A stretch of 39,081 nucleotides of DNA from Ruminococcus sp. (GTDB lineage Bacteria; Bacillota; Clostridia; Oscillospirales; Acutalibacteraceae): NCBI GenBank assembly GCA_022511005.1, contig JAFLSJ010000007.1:1-39081 (forward strand). The letters run 5' to 3'. The stretch's first letter is position 1, and the number at the start of each line of letters is the position of its first letter. The notes below the pieces were generated by a model that searched no databases, had not been told where the DNA came from, and saw nothing but the letters and a program-made list of their open reading frames with translations. The position numbers were made by a program, and so were the translations under genes. Shown here in pieces: positions 16,558 to 25,818 of this stretch.

Positions 16558-18171
16558 ATGTCATTGTGTATGGGTTGTATGCAGGAAATCGGCAATAATA
16601 CAATATGTCCCGGATGCGGTTTCGATAATACTCAAACTCAGTCAGCACCGTTTTTACCGTATAAAACTGTTTTAAATAACAGATATGTTGTAGGAGAAGT
16701 AATTGATAATAACGGTGAAAGCACTCGTTACTTAGGATTTGATAAATTAACAGGCGATATCGTTATTATTTGTGAATTTTTACCGGTAGGATTATTTGAA
16801 AGAAAACAGGGTTCTAAAGAAGTTAAAGTTTCTTATGAAAACGAATCCGTTTACGGCAAACTACTTAATGAGTTTGTTTCTTACTATACTACATTATCAG
16901 ACTTAAAAGAGCTTTCTGCTCTGCTTGAAATTCACGAAATTTTTAAAGAAAATAATACTGCATATGTTATCGAAGAAAACGAGGATCTAATTCCTTTTGA
17001 AGAATATATAAAACGCAGTAACGGACATTTGGATTGGGATATAGCAAGACCTCTCTTTATGCCTGTTATTTCAGCTCTTGAAGCAATGCATAAAAGGGGA
17101 ATCGGACACTATGCTATTTCTCCGAAAAACATTTATGTAACTGCGGCAGGTAAAATCAAAATTACAGGCTTTGCAACACAAAACGAGAGAAAACGCGGAA
17201 CAGATTTAAAATCGCAGTTGTTCGGAGGAAGCGCAGCCCCTGAGCAGTATTTAAATAATTTTCCACTTGATAATATTACAGATATTTACGGTTTTTGTGC
17301 AACACTTTTTTATGCATTGACAGGCCACTTGCCTAATAATGCGCAGGAACGTGTTAAAGATAGCAGACTGTTAATGAGTACAAATACCGTTAAAAGACTT
17401 CCGCCTCATGTAGTTTCTGCATTGGCAAATGGTTTGCAGGTAAAGCGTGAAAACAGAATAACTACATTTGATGATTTGCGTTCACAGCTGTCCCTTGCAC
17501 CGACTGTTCAGGCGATTCAGGAAGAAATTTCAAGAACAGCAAGTATGGCTAAAATTGATGAAACTAAGCAGAGCGGTATGTCTCATTTTTCAATCGGTAT
17601 TATAGCTGCGGCAATAACAACGCTTGTATTAGGAATTGCGGGTGTTTTTGTTTTAATGCAAAATCCTTTTGCTACAGTATTTAACGCCGGAGAGGTAAAT
17701 CAGGAAACAACGGTAAATCAAGACTGGACAGGTCCGACAGTAGCAAATTATGTGGGTCAAAAATACAGTGATGTAATAGCTTCCTCTGAAGGAGACGATT
17801 CAGTAATCCTGTATCGTGCTATAGAAGACCAATACAGCGATGAATACGAAGAAGGCGTTATAATATCCCAATATCCGGCAGGCGGTACAGAAATCACAAG
17901 CGACGCCCAATTTGCCGTTACTCTGGTAGTCAGCAAAGGTACTCAGATGAGGGAATTACCTGCAATTGAAAATAAAAGGCTTGATGATATTGCAGAGCAA
18001 TTAGGAAATTTAGGTTTTGTTGTAACTGCTGAATATGAATATAATGATGAATATGCAAAAGACAGAGTTATAGATTATAGGGACTATAAACCCGGAGATA
18101 AGGTTGAAGACGGTGCCGAAATCAAAGTTATTATAAGTAAAGGCTCAGAGTCGGCAGGGGCTTCAAACTAA
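16558..18171 (+). CDS. Zinc-ribbon PASTA protein with a degenerate kinase domain (pseudokinase)
   Basis: The 537-residue protein has a zinc ribbon (C4, C7, C17, C20), a kinase-like fold (about 40-315), one membrane helix (about 344-366) and two PASTA-like repeats (about 392-460 and 465-535). The catalytic residues are lost: the VAVK lysine is replaced (VIIC, near C72), HRD reads HYA (184-186), DFG reads GFA and the glycine loop is absent. APE survives in SAAPEQ. It is therefore expected to be inactive as a kinase and to act as a receptor, scaffold or regulator, possibly with PrkC; this is inference. The ATG at 16558 was chosen with GGAG at 16545-16548. Confidence 0.85.
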   Translation: MSLCMGCMQEIGNNTICPGCGFDNTQTQSAPFLPYKTVLNNRYVVGEVIDNNGESTRYLGFDKLTGDIVIICEFLPVGLFERKQGSKEVKVSYENESVYGKLLNEFVSYYTTLSDLKELSALLEIHEIFKENNTAYVIEENEDLIPFEEYIKRSNGHLDWDIARPLFMPVISALEAMHKRGIGHYAISPKNIYVTAAGKIKITGFATQNERKRGTDLKSQLFGGSAAPEQYLNNFPLDNITDIYGFCATLFYALTGHLPNNAQERVKDSRLLMSTNTVKRLPPHVVSALANGLQVKRENRITTFDDLRSQLSLAPTVQAIQEEISRTASMAKIDETKQSGMSHFSIGIIAAAITTLVLGIAGVFVLMQNPFATVFNAGEVNQETTVNQDWTGPTVANYVGQKYSDVIASSEGDDSVILYRAIEDQYSDEYEEGVIISQYPAGGTEITSDAQFAVTLVVSKGTQMRELPAIENKRLDDIAEQLGNLGFVVTAEYEYNDEYAKDRVIDYRDYKPGDKVEDGAEIKVIISKGSESAGASN

Positions 18172-18200
18172 TTAACAAACTGATTTAATTTAATTTAATT

Positions 18201-18222
18201 AAGGTGGGAAATATCCCACCTT
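18201..18222 (+). terminator. Hairpin between pseudokinase and ogt
   Basis: AAGGTGGGA and TCCCACCTT form a perfect 9-bp stem with an AATA loop. It is followed only by AAATTGT, so termination strength is uncertain. Confidence 0.55.
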
Positions 18223-18242
18223 AAATTGTATCTGAGGTACTT

Positions 18243-18695
18243 ATGAATAAATATTCTTATGATACTCCCGTTGGTATAATTACCGTTGAAGATGACGGTG
18301 ATTTTGTAACAGCAATATATACAGACAATAAAAAAAGCTCTGATAAAGAATCAGAGCTGGCAAAGGTTACTTTCAGACAGCTTACAGAATATTTCAATAG
18401 AAAAAGAAAAATATTTGATCTCCCCATTAAAGTTGAAGGTACCGATTTTCAAAAATCAGTTTGGAAAGAACTTTGTAATATACCTTACGGAACAACCTGC
18501 TCCTATAAACAAGTTGCTGAGAATATCGGTAACCCAAAGGCTTGTCGGGCAGTAGGAATGGCAAATAATAAAAACAAAATTATGATAGTTGTACCCTGTC
18601 ATAGAGTAATCGGGAGCAACGGAAGCTTAGTAGGTTACGCAGGCGGATTAAATGTTAAAAAATTTCTGCTTGATTTAGAACAAGTTAATCTATGA
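18243..18695 (+). CDS. ogt: Methylated-DNA-protein-cysteine methyltransferase
   Basis: A 150-residue suicide enzyme that removes alkyl groups from O6-alkylguanine. The active-site PCHRV motif (C119 is the acceptor) is intact. The helix-turn-helix YGTTCSYKQVAENIGNPKACRAVGMANNKN matches the family. It is short and lacks any Ada-type regulatory domain. It converges on the XRE regulator gene. Confidence 0.93.
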   Translation: MNKYSYDTPVGIITVEDDGDFVTAIYTDNKKSSDKESELAKVTFRQLTEYFNRKRKIFDLPIKVEGTDFQKSVWKELCNIPYGTTCSYKQVAENIGNPKACRAVGMANNKNKIMIVVPCHRVIGSNGSLVGYAGGLNVKKFLLDLEQVNL

Positions 18696-18719
18696 TAAAA
18701 ATATTGTGAAATAAAATAA

Positions 18720-19391
18720 TTAAAGCTTTTGCTTAATATTTTTCTCAGAATTTTGGATTAAATTATATAACGAGCTTGCTTTGTCTTTGTATTCTGTTTC
18801 AATAACTTCCGGAGTTAAATCAATATTTATTTTGCTTTTAGATGTATTGAGAAGATCATCAATTTTCGCTTCTTCAATATTCATAGAGGCTCTTATGTAG
18901 CCCGAATAAATACTTTTATCAATTGAAAATACAGCTTGAGGATTTTCATTATTTGATGAATAAAGCTTTCTGAATAATAAATAGTTTGAATTCATTAAAT
19001 AATTTGATACATAGCCTGTAAGCTTCTTGTTTGATACGTGGATAAGCATATCAAAAATTATTGAGGTAGTGTTCATAATAAGTCTTTTGTTGAGTACCGC
19101 AAGCATATTGTCTTTGGCATTGCTATTGTCCGTGTTGTCATTATATTCGGGAATATCCTCAATAGTTATGGTAGCACCGCTTCTGTCGGGAGTTCTTCCC
19201 AGTAAATAGTCACAGGATACATTATAATAAGACGCAATTTTAACAAGAAAATCAAGGCCGCATTCTCTTATTCCTTTTTCATAATGAGAAAGTAAAGCCT
19301 GAGAAATGTCCAAGTCGTCGGCAACCTTTTTTTGACTTAACCCTTTCTCTTTTCTTAAAAGACTTATAATTCTGGGAAAATCCTTGTTCAT
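18720..19391 (-). CDS. XRE-family transcriptional regulator
   Basis: The 223-residue protein has an N-terminal Cro/C1-type helix-turn-helix (about residues 5-60: ISLLRKEKGLSQKKVADDLDISQALLSHYEKG, in parts) ending in the common YYNVSCDYLLGRT. The remaining 150 residues, mostly helical, are not recognised; they could bind a ligand or mediate oligomerisation. The ATG at 19391 was chosen over a TTG at 19400 because AGAGG lies upstream at a suitable distance. Its targets are unknown. Confidence 0.85.
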   Translation of the reverse strand: MNKDFPRIISLLRKEKGLSQKKVADDLDISQALLSHYEKGIRECGLDFLVKIASYYNVSCDYLLGRTPDRSGATITIEDIPEYNDNTDNSNAKDNMLAVLNKRLIMNTTSIIFDMLIHVSNKKLTGYVSNYLMNSNYLLFRKLYSSNNENPQAVFSIDKSIYSGYIRASMNIEEAKIDDLLNTSKSKINIDLTPEVIETEYKDKASSLYNLIQNSEKNIKQKL

Positions 19392-19426
19392 AAAAAACAA
19401 CCTCTCTAAATATTACAGTTTATAAT

Positions 19427-19455
19427 ATTTTACTTTATTTATTACTATTTGTAAA
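19427..19455 (-). promoter_or_regulatory. Promoter for the XRE regulator
   Basis: On the minus strand, TTTACA (19455-19450) and TAAAAT (19432-19427) are 17 bp apart, about 40 bp upstream of the start. Confidence 0.5.
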
Positions 19456-19476
19456 GATTTCTTAAGGAGTTTTAAT

Positions 19477-20103
19477 ATGAAATCATATGTAATCCATTTT
19501 ATAAGACACGGAAAAATTGATGAAACACTAAAGGGTGCATATATTGGTACAACCAATGTACCTTTAAGTGAAGAAGGGAAAAAAGAACTAAAGCTTCTTG
19601 ATATGGAGTATAAATATCCCGGAACAATGGCTGTTTTTACAAGTCCGTTAAAGAGATGTACTCAAACAGCTGAGATTTTATATCCTCAGCAAAAGCCAAT
19701 TATAATCGACCAGCTTTCCGAATGTAATTTCGGAGAATGGGAGGGGAAAACCGCAGAAGAATTAAAGGACGAGCCTGATTTTGAAAAATGGCTTTCAGGT
19801 TCTACTGAAGTTAAACCGCCCAGAGGTGAATCCAATGCAGATTTTACAAGAAGAGTCTGCAATATGTTTGAAAGCATTGTAGAAGGACTTATGAAAACAG
19901 GAACAACGGAAAGCGTTGTTATAACTCACGGCGGAGTAATAATGACTTTGCTTGCGGTTTACGGATTACCTCAGGCAAAGCCCTTTGATTGGGTAATGGA
20001 TAACGGTTTTGGATATTCCGTAAGAATCACCCCGCTTTTATGGCAGAGAGATAAGGTATCAGAGGTTTTTAAAAAAATTCCTGAAATAAAGGAAGAGGAC
20101 TAA
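19477..20103 (+). CDS. Histidine phosphatase family protein (phosphoglycerate mutase-like)
   Basis: A 208-residue member of the histidine phosphatase superfamily. The catalytic RHG is at 10-12; the second histidine is in VVITHGG, and LSECNFGEWEGK is the usual middle motif. It resembles CobC/PhoE-type enzymes more than true glycolytic phosphoglycerate mutase, and no cobalamin genes are nearby. The substrate is unknown. AAGGAG precedes the ATG. Confidence 0.85.
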   Translation: MKSYVIHFIRHGKIDETLKGAYIGTTNVPLSEEGKKELKLLDMEYKYPGTMAVFTSPLKRCTQTAEILYPQQKPIIIDQLSECNFGEWEGKTAEELKDEPDFEKWLSGSTEVKPPRGESNADFTRRVCNMFESIVEGLMKTGTTESVVITHGGVIMTLLAVYGLPQAKPFDWVMDNGFGYSVRITPLLWQRDKVSEVFKKIPEIKEED

Positions 20104-20128
20104 CTCAATTTATAAAATTGTAGCATAG

Positions 20129-20158
20129 TTTACAATGTTTTTTCGTCAGTTGTGTAAT
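20129..20158 (+). promoter_or_regulatory. Possible promoter for leuB
   Basis: TTTACA (20129-20134) and TGTAAT (20153-20158) are 18 bp apart, about 38 bp upstream of the leuB start. The match is moderate. Confidence 0.35.
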
Positions 20159-20195
20159 AATATTAATCATAGTAAATTTTAAAGGAGATTTTAAA

Positions 20196-21266
20196 ATGTC
20201 AGATTATAAGATAGTGCTTTTAAAGGGTGACGGAATAGGACCCGAGATTGTAAATCAGGCAGTTAAGGTGCTTGATAAAACAGCAGAAAAATTCGGTTTT
20301 ACAGTTGAATATGACGAGGCACTTTTAGGCGGCTGTGCTATTGATGCAACAGGCGTACCCCTTCCTGATGAAACAGTAGAAAAATGCAAAAAAGCGGATA
20401 GCGTACTTTTAGGTGCTGTAGGAGGTCCAAAATGGGATACTCAGCCCGGTAATAACCGTCCTGAGGCAGGACTTTTAGGAATCAGAGGAGCGTTAGGCTT
20501 GTTTGCAAACCTTCGTCCGGCAGTTATTTTTGAGCCTTTAAAGGGTGCTTCACCAATAAAAGACGAAATAATCGGCGGTGCGCTTGATATTATGATAGTA
20601 AGAGAGCTTACAGGCGGTATTTACTTTGGAGAAAAGGGCAGAAAAGAAGTAAACGGAAATCCTGCGGCTTACGATACGGAAATGTATTCCGTTCCCGAAA
20701 TTGAGCGAATTGCAAGAGTTGCATTTGACCTTGCAATGAAAAGAAATAAAAAATTAACAAGTGTAGATAAAGCAAATGTACTTGAGTCCTCCCGTTTATG
20801 GAGAGAAACAGTAATCAGAATTTCAAAGGAATACCCCGAGGTTGAGCTTAATCATCTTTATGTTGATAACTGTGCTATGCAGCTCGTTATCAATCCGGGT
20901 CAGTTTGACGTAATTGTAACTTCAAATATTTTCGGCGATATTCTTTCTGATGAAGCCTCAATGATAAGCGGTTCAATCGGTATGCTTGCATCAGCGTCAC
21001 TTTCAGAGGGAAAAAGCGGTCTTTATGAGCCTATTCACGGATCTGCTCCTGATATTGCAGGTCTTGGTGTGGCAAATCCCCTTGCAACAATTCTCTCGGT
21101 TGCTATGATGCTGAGATATTCATTAGATCAGCCAAAGGCCGCTGACGCTATTGAAAATGCAGTAAGCACAGTATTAAAGGAATACCGTACACCCGACATT
21201 TATGCAGAGGGTACAAAGAAGGTCAGCACAGACGAAATGGGAGATTTGGTTTGTAATGCGATTTAA
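20196..21266 (+). CDS. leuB: 3-isopropylmalate dehydrogenase
   Basis: The 356-residue NAD-dependent enzyme of leucine synthesis oxidises and decarboxylates 3-isopropylmalate. It shows GDGIGPEIV near the N-terminus, [35 protein letters not shown] and [24 protein letters not shown]. The length is normal. No leuA, leuC or leuD is in the window, so the other leucine genes must lie elsewhere. Strong AAGGAG ribosome binding site. Confidence 0.95.
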   Translation: MSDYKIVLLKGDGIGPEIVNQAVKVLDKTAEKFGFTVEYDEALLGGCAIDATGVPLPDETVEKCKKADSVLLGAVGGPKWDTQPGNNRPEAGLLGIRGALGLFANLRPAVIFEPLKGASPIKDEIIGGALDIMIVRELTGGIYFGEKGRKEVNGNPAAYDTEMYSVPEIERIARVAFDLAMKRNKKLTSVDKANVLESSRLWRETVIRISKEYPEVELNHLYVDNCAMQLVINPGQFDVIVTSNIFGDILSDEASMISGSIGMLASASLSEGKSGLYEPIHGSAPDIAGLGVANPLATILSVAMMLRYSLDQPKAADAIENAVSTVLKEYRTPDIYAEGTKKVSTDEMGDLVCNAI

Positions 21267-21283
21267 TTCTTAGTGGTGATAAT

Positions 21284-21994
21284 ATGGATTTTTATGATAT
21301 GCATTCTCATATTCTTCCCGCTGTTGATGACGGAAGCAGAAATGTAGATTCATCTCTCAGGCTTATAAATTTACATTTAAAGCAGGGAGTAAATAATATT
21401 TGTCTTACTCCGCATTTTTATTCCAATGAGGAAAGCATAGAAGATTTCACAAAAAGAAGAGCAGAATCTTTTGAAATGCTAAAGCCTTACTTGCCTGAAG
21501 ATGTAAATGTCTGCTTAGGTGCAGAAGTTTATGTAACCAATTTTATGTTTAATAATAATGATTTTTCAATGCTGTGTTACGGAAATTCAAAATATATGCT
21601 TACAGAATTTGCGTATCAGTCAAGCTTTACAGGAAAATCAATAGATATGCTGGTGAAATTAAAAGAGAATTACGGTATAATACCTGTTATACCTCATATT
21701 GAAAGATATGAAAAACTGTTTAATAATGAACATAAGCTTGAAGAATTGACCCAAATGGGGGTTATTATTCAGACAAATGCATATTCCTTTAACAGCTTTT
21801 TTAAGAAAAGGCGTTTGTGCAAGCTTATTAATAACGGGTTAATTCATATTTTGGGAACAGACGCACATTCAATAAGCAAAGGCAATCCTACTGCGTATAA
21901 AGAAGCTTGCAGAATAATAATTGAGAAATGCGGAAGATCAAAGCTTAACAAAATGCAGGCAATTTCAGCAGATATTTTTAATAAATCAAACTGA
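21284..21994 (+). CDS. PHP-domain phosphatase of the CpsB/YwqE (tyrosine phosphatase) type
   Basis: The 236-residue protein has the PHP metal motif DMHSHILPAVDDGS at the start, LTPHFY, IPVIPHIERYEKL and GTDAHS. This is the manganese-dependent CpsB/YwqE family, whose studied members dephosphorylate capsule tyrosine kinases. No tyrosine kinase or polysaccharide genes are nearby, so its substrate here is uncertain. It follows leuB by 17 bases and may be co-transcribed. Confidence 0.85.
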   Translation: MDFYDMHSHILPAVDDGSRNVDSSLRLINLHLKQGVNNICLTPHFYSNEESIEDFTKRRAESFEMLKPYLPEDVNVCLGAEVYVTNFMFNNNDFSMLCYGNSKYMLTEFAYQSSFTGKSIDMLVKLKENYGIIPVIPHIERYEKLFNNEHKLEELTQMGVIIQTNAYSFNSFFKKRRLCKLINNGLIHILGTDAHSISKGNPTAYKEACRIIIEKCGRSKLNKMQAISADIFNKSN

Positions 21995-21996
21995 TA

Positions 21997-22026
21997 AAAG
22001 GAGCAATCGATTTTGATTGCTCCTTT
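21997..22026. terminator. Bidirectional terminator between the PHP phosphatase and hisF
   Basis: AAAGGAGCAATC (21997-22008) and GATTGCTCCTTT (22015-22026) form a perfect 12-bp stem with a 6-base loop, between two converging genes. T-runs occur on both sides. Confidence 0.8.
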
Positions 22027-22056
22027 AACTTTATAGTCATATAGTATTACGAAAAT

Positions 22057-22815
22057 TTATAATCTTACAGGAATATTTTTTTCATTTAAATATTCTTTCA
22101 ATTTAGGAATAGGTATTTCACCGAAGTGAAATAGAGAAGCCGCTAAAACAGCGTCTGCTTTTCCTGTTGTGAAAGCATCGTAGAAATGTTCTAATGCACC
22201 TGCACCGCCGCTTGCAATAACGGGAATTGAAACGCTCTCGGAAACTGCTTTTGTAAGCTCTAAGTCATAGCCTTTTTTCTGACCGTCCTCGTCCATACTT
22301 GTCAAAAGAATTTCTCCGGCACCTCGTTTTTCACATTCAATTGCCCATTTAACTGCGTCTAAACCAACAGGTATACGACCTCCGTTAATATAAACCTCCC
22401 AGCCGCCGTCGGATTTTCTTTTGGCGTCAATTGCAGTAACTACGCATTGACTGCCGAATTTATATGAAGCCTCGTTTATTAAATCAGGTCTTTTAATAGC
22501 CGCAGAGTTTACGGATACCTTGTCTGCACCTGCTCTTAAAATAGAGTTAAAATCGTCAACACTTCTGATACCTCCGCCTACGGTAAAGGGAATGAATATT
22601 GAATTTGCAACCTGTTCAACCATATCAATCATAATATTTCTTGCATCGGAAGAAGCAGTAATGTCAAGAAAAACAAGCTCGTCTGCGCCTTGTTTGTCAT
22701 ACTGCTTTGCACATTCAACAGGAGCGCCTGCATCAACAAGATTTACAAAGCTCATTCCTTTTACAACTCTGCCGTTTTTAACATCAAGGCAGGGAATAAT
22801 CCTTTTAGCATACAT
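22057..22815 (-). CDS. hisF: Imidazole glycerol phosphate synthase, cyclase subunit
   Basis: A canonical 252-residue TIM barrel. The catalytic acids are D11 ([12 protein letters not shown]) and D130 (TAIDAKR); phosphate loops are TVGGGIRS and IASGGAG. With HisH it makes imidazole glycerol phosphate and AICAR in histidine synthesis. It lies 14 bases after hisH; GGAGGGTATTTTAT precedes the ATG. hisA, usually found between or beside these genes, is absent. Confidence 0.96.
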   Translation of the reverse strand: MYAKRIIPCLDVKNGRVVKGMSFVNLVDAGAPVECAKQYDKQGADELVFLDITASSDARNIMIDMVEQVANSIFIPFTVGGGIRSVDDFNSILRAGADKVSVNSAAIKRPDLINEASYKFGSQCVVTAIDAKRKSDGGWEVYINGGRIPVGLDAVKWAIECEKRGAGEILLTSMDEDGQKKGYDLELTKAVSESVSIPVIASGGAGALEHFYDAFTTGKADAVLAASLFHFGEIPIPKLKEYLNEKNIPVRL

Positions 22816-22829
22816 ATAAAATACCCTCC

Positions 22830-23447
22830 TTAACCATTAACTATGTCTGCAAAATTTCTAAGCATCTTAAGACCGACCTCACCGCTTTTTTCAGGGTGGA
22901 ACTGTGTAGCAAATACATTGTCCTTCTGAACACTTGCATCAATTACAGTACCGTAAGTTGTTTGTGAAGAAACAATGCCTTTGTCCTTTGCATCAAGATA
23001 ATATGAATGAACAAAATAAACGTATGGATTTTCCGAAATATCTTTAAACAAACCGTCTTTTTTCTTAATATCAAGGCTGTTCCAACCCATATGAGGGATT
23101 TTTAATTCACCGTTGTTATTTGGAATTTTTTTAATGCTTCCCTCAAAAATAGAAAGCCCTTTAACTCCGATACTTTCTTCACTTTCAGGAAATAAAAGCT
23201 GAAGTCCCAGACATATTCCTAAAAAGGGTTTTCCGCTTTTTGTATATTCAATAACTGTATTTTTAATGTTAAGCTGTTCCATAGTGCTCATTGTATCGCC
23301 GAATGAACCTACACCGGGCAGAATTGCACCCTCAGCCTTTAAAATTTCATCAGGGTTATTTGTGACCTTTGCATCACAGTTAATATACCTTAAAGCCTTA
23401 TAGACGCTTTGAATATTGCCTGCTCCGTAATCAATAATTGCTATCAT
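22830..23447 (-). CDS. hisH: Imidazole glycerol phosphate synthase, glutamine amidotransferase subunit
   Basis: The 205-residue class I glutaminase supplies ammonia to HisF. The triad is visible: C79 in GICLGLQ, then H184 and E186 in FHPEKSG. The length is normal. It is the first gene of a two-gene minus-strand operon with its own promoter. Confidence 0.95.
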   Translation of the reverse strand: MIAIIDYGAGNIQSVYKALRYINCDAKVTNNPDEILKAEGAILPGVGSFGDTMSTMEQLNIKNTVIEYTKSGKPFLGICLGLQLLFPESEESIGVKGLSIFEGSIKKIPNNNGELKIPHMGWNSLDIKKKDGLFKDISENPYVYFVHSYYLDAKDKGIVSSQTTYGTVIDASVQKDNVFATQFHPEKSGEVGLKMLRNFADIVNG

Positions 23448-23485
23448 ATTATTACCTCAAAAAACTAAAATTGAAACATATAAAA

Positions 23486-23514
23486 ATTCTATCATAAATT
23501 TTATTCTATTGCAA
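23486..23514 (-). promoter_or_regulatory. Promoter for hisH-hisF
   Basis: On the minus strand, TTGCAA (23514-23509) and TAGAAT (23491-23486) are 17 bp apart, about 40 bp upstream of hisH. Confidence 0.55.
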
Positions 23515-23613
23515 CAAACTAAGTGCTTTATTTTCTATTTGTTACATAAAATCAGCTTTTTGCAACCTAAAAAATTTTCTCCTGCAAAAACACCTTATTT
23601 TATAAGTTTTTTA

Positions 23614-23642
23614 TTGAAAAAACATAATAATTATGCTAAAAT
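23614..23642 (+). promoter_or_regulatory. Promoter for the rpiR-type regulator operon
   Basis: TTGAAA (23614-23619) and TAAAAT (23637-23642) are 17 bp apart, about 33 bp upstream of the ATG. Confidence 0.6.
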
Positions 23643-23674
23643 TAATTAAAATATGCAAGAAGAAGGTATTATAA

Positions 23675-24583
23675 ATGATTACTCATTTACTTACAAGAAT
23701 TGATTTGCAGATGAATACTTTTTCAAAAGGACAGAAAAGAATTGCTTCTTATATTGAAGAACATTACGATAAAGCGGCTTTTATGACTGCCTCCAAGCTG
23801 GGAGAAACCGTAGGAGTTTCAGAAAGTACCGTAGTCCGTTTTGCAACGGAAATCGGATATGACGGCTACCCTAAGCTTCAAAAAGCTATGCAGGAAATGA
23901 TAAGAGACAAGCTTACTTCTGTTCAGCGAATTGAGGTTACCTCTACAAGAATCGGAGAAGATGATGTTTTAACCAGTATTCTAAATCAGGATATTGACAA
24001 AATCAGAAGAACTTTAGACGAAACAGACCACGAGGATTTTAAAAAAGCAGTAAAATCAATTGTAAATGCTAAGACTATTTATATATTCGGAGTTCGTTCA
24101 ACTGCCTCTCTTGCACAGTTTTTAGGATATTATCTTCAGCTTATGTTTGATAATGTAAGAATAATAACTACAACAAGCCATAATCAGACATATGAGCAGA
24201 TGTTTAGAATTTCAAAGGATGATGTGCTTATTGGAATCAGCTTCCCAAGATACAGTAATATGGCAGTTGATGCAATGCGTTTTGCAAGAGACAGAGGGGC
24301 AGATGTAATTGCCATTACTGACAGTATGATTTCACCCCTTGTAGCAAATGCAGACCAGGTACTTCTTGCAAGGAGCGATATGGCGTCAATAGTAGATTCT
24401 CTTGTTGCACCTTTAAGCCTTATAAATGCATTGATAGTTGCTGCAGTTCTTGAGAGAAAAGATGAAGTATCAGAAACATTCAGACAGCTTGAAGAGGTAT
24501 GGAACAGCCAAGAAATCTATGCAAACCGTTCAGATGTTATAAAAAAGGATTTAGAGGTTGCGGTTTCTGAAAATGAAGAATAA
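23675..24583 (+). CDS. MurR/RpiR family transcriptional regulator
   Basis: A 302-residue protein. The N-terminal helix-turn-helix (about 1-80) includes LGETVGVSESTVVRFATEIGYDGYPKL (in parts), and the C-terminal SIS domain (about 120-260) includes IYIFGVRSTASLAQFLGYYL. SIS domains bind phosphosugars, so it probably controls sugar or amino-sugar genes; none is adjacent, so the target is unknown. It overlaps the next gene by 11 bases. Confidence 0.9.
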   Translation: MITHLLTRIDLQMNTFSKGQKRIASYIEEHYDKAAFMTASKLGETVGVSESTVVRFATEIGYDGYPKLQKAMQEMIRDKLTSVQRIEVTSTRIGEDDVLTSILNQDIDKIRRTLDETDHEDFKKAVKSIVNAKTIYIFGVRSTASLAQFLGYYLQLMFDNVRIITTTSHNQTYEQMFRISKDDVLIGISFPRYSNMAVDAMRFARDRGADVIAITDSMISPLVANADQVLLARSDMASIVDSLVAPLSLINALIVAAVLERKDEVSETFRQLEEVWNSQEIYANRSDVIKKDLEVAVSENEE

Positions 24584-25817
24584 GGTAGTTGTAATAGGCG
24601 CAGGTGCCGCAGGTTTAATGGCTGCGGGAACTGCTGCTTTTCTCGGTGAAGATGTTACTGTTATTGAAAAAAATCAAAGAGTAGGCAGAAAGATTGCCAT
24701 TACAGGCAAGGGAAGATGTAATATTACAAACGCCTGTGATGTTCAGACATTCATAGGAAATGTTCCTACAAACGGAAAGTTTCTGTACAGTGCAATAAAT
24801 AATTTCACACCCTACGATACAATAGATTTTTTTGAAGAGCAGGGTCTAAAAATCAAGATTGAAAGAGGAAACAGGGCATATCCTGTTTCAGATAAAGCCC
24901 TTGATGTTGTTGATACAATGCGTGATTACGCAACAAAAAACGGGGCAAGAATTATTAATGATATTGCAAAAGCGTTAATAATTAAAGACGGCAGAATTAC
25001 GGGAGTAAAAACCGAAAATCAAAATTTTGAATGTGACAATGTAATTGTTTGCTGCGGCGGTATGAGCTATCCTTTAACAGGTTCAACAGGAGACGGATAC
25101 ATTCTTGCAAAGCAGGCAGGACATACAATTACTAAGATAAAGCCGTCGTTAGTACCTCTTGAAAGTCCCGATAAATGCTGTAAAGATATGCAGGGACTGT
25201 CCTTGAAAAATGTTACTTTAAAAATAGAAGATGCAAAATCAGGCAAAACCTTATATTCAGATTTCGGAGAAATGCTTTTTACTCATTTCGGAATCTCAGG
25301 ACCTACAGTTTTAAGTGCAAGCTCTCATATAAGAAATATTGACAATTTGGATTTATACGCTTCAATTGATTTAAAGCCTGCACTTTCCAATGAACAGCTT
25401 GATATAAGATTGTTGCGAGATTTCTCGGAAAATATCAATAAAGCAGTTTCAAATTCATTTTCAAAGCTTTTGCCCAGAAAACTGATTCCCGTTGTTTTAC
25501 AGCGTTGGGGAGTACCATTTGATAAAAAATGCAACTCCGTAACAAAAGAAGAACGTGCTGAATTAATCCGAATACTTAAGAATTTTAAAGTAAAAATAAG
25601 CGGATTCAGACCTGTTGAAGAAGCAATTGTCACATCAGGCGGAGTAAAGGTTTCTGAAATCAATCCAAAAACAATGGAAAGCAAGCTTTGCAAAGGACTT
25701 TTCTTTGCAGGCGAAGTTATAGATGTTGATGCATACACAGGCGGATTTAATTTGCAAATTGCCTGGAGCACAGGAAAACTAAGCGGAGAGAATGCCGCAT
25801 ACGGAAAGGAAGAATAA
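24573..25817 (+). CDS. BaiN/HI0933-type NAD(P)/FAD-dependent oxidoreductase
   Basis: The 414-residue flavoprotein shows the FAD dinucleotide motif VVVIGAGAAGLMAAGTAA near the start, the family motif RVGRKIAITGKGRCNITNAC, and C-terminal GFNLQIAWSTGKLSGENAA. The family includes BaiN of bile-acid metabolism, but most members have no known reaction, so the family name does not give a substrate. The ATG at 24573 was preferred; a TTG at 24558 has GAGG directly against it and is unlikely. The cluster with cmk and plsC is common in Clostridia. Confidence 0.88.
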   Translation: MKNKVVVIGAGAAGLMAAGTAAFLGEDVTVIEKNQRVGRKIAITGKGRCNITNACDVQTFIGNVPTNGKFLYSAINNFTPYDTIDFFEEQGLKIKIERGNRAYPVSDKALDVVDTMRDYATKNGARIINDIAKALIIKDGRITGVKTENQNFECDNVIVCCGGMSYPLTGSTGDGYILAKQAGHTITKIKPSLVPLESPDKCCKDMQGLSLKNVTLKIEDAKSGKTLYSDFGEMLFTHFGISGPTVLSASSHIRNIDNLDLYASIDLKPALSNEQLDIRLLRDFSENINKAVSNSFSKLLPRKLIPVVLQRWGVPFDKKCNSVTKEERAELIRILKNFKVKISGFRPVEEAIVTSGGVKVSEINPKTMESKLCKGLFFAGEVIDVDAYTGGFNLQIAWSTGKLSGENAAYGKEE

Positions 25818-25818
25818 T

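Noticed and set aside
20104-20195. Attenuator or T-box leader upstream of leuB
   Set aside because: The gap is only about 90 bases and holds no T-box motif, leucine-rich leader peptide or terminator hairpin.
23448-23674. Hidden gene or riboswitch in the hisH/rpiR gap
   Set aside because: Only two divergent promoters and AT-rich sequence were found; no conserved structure or open frame was visible.
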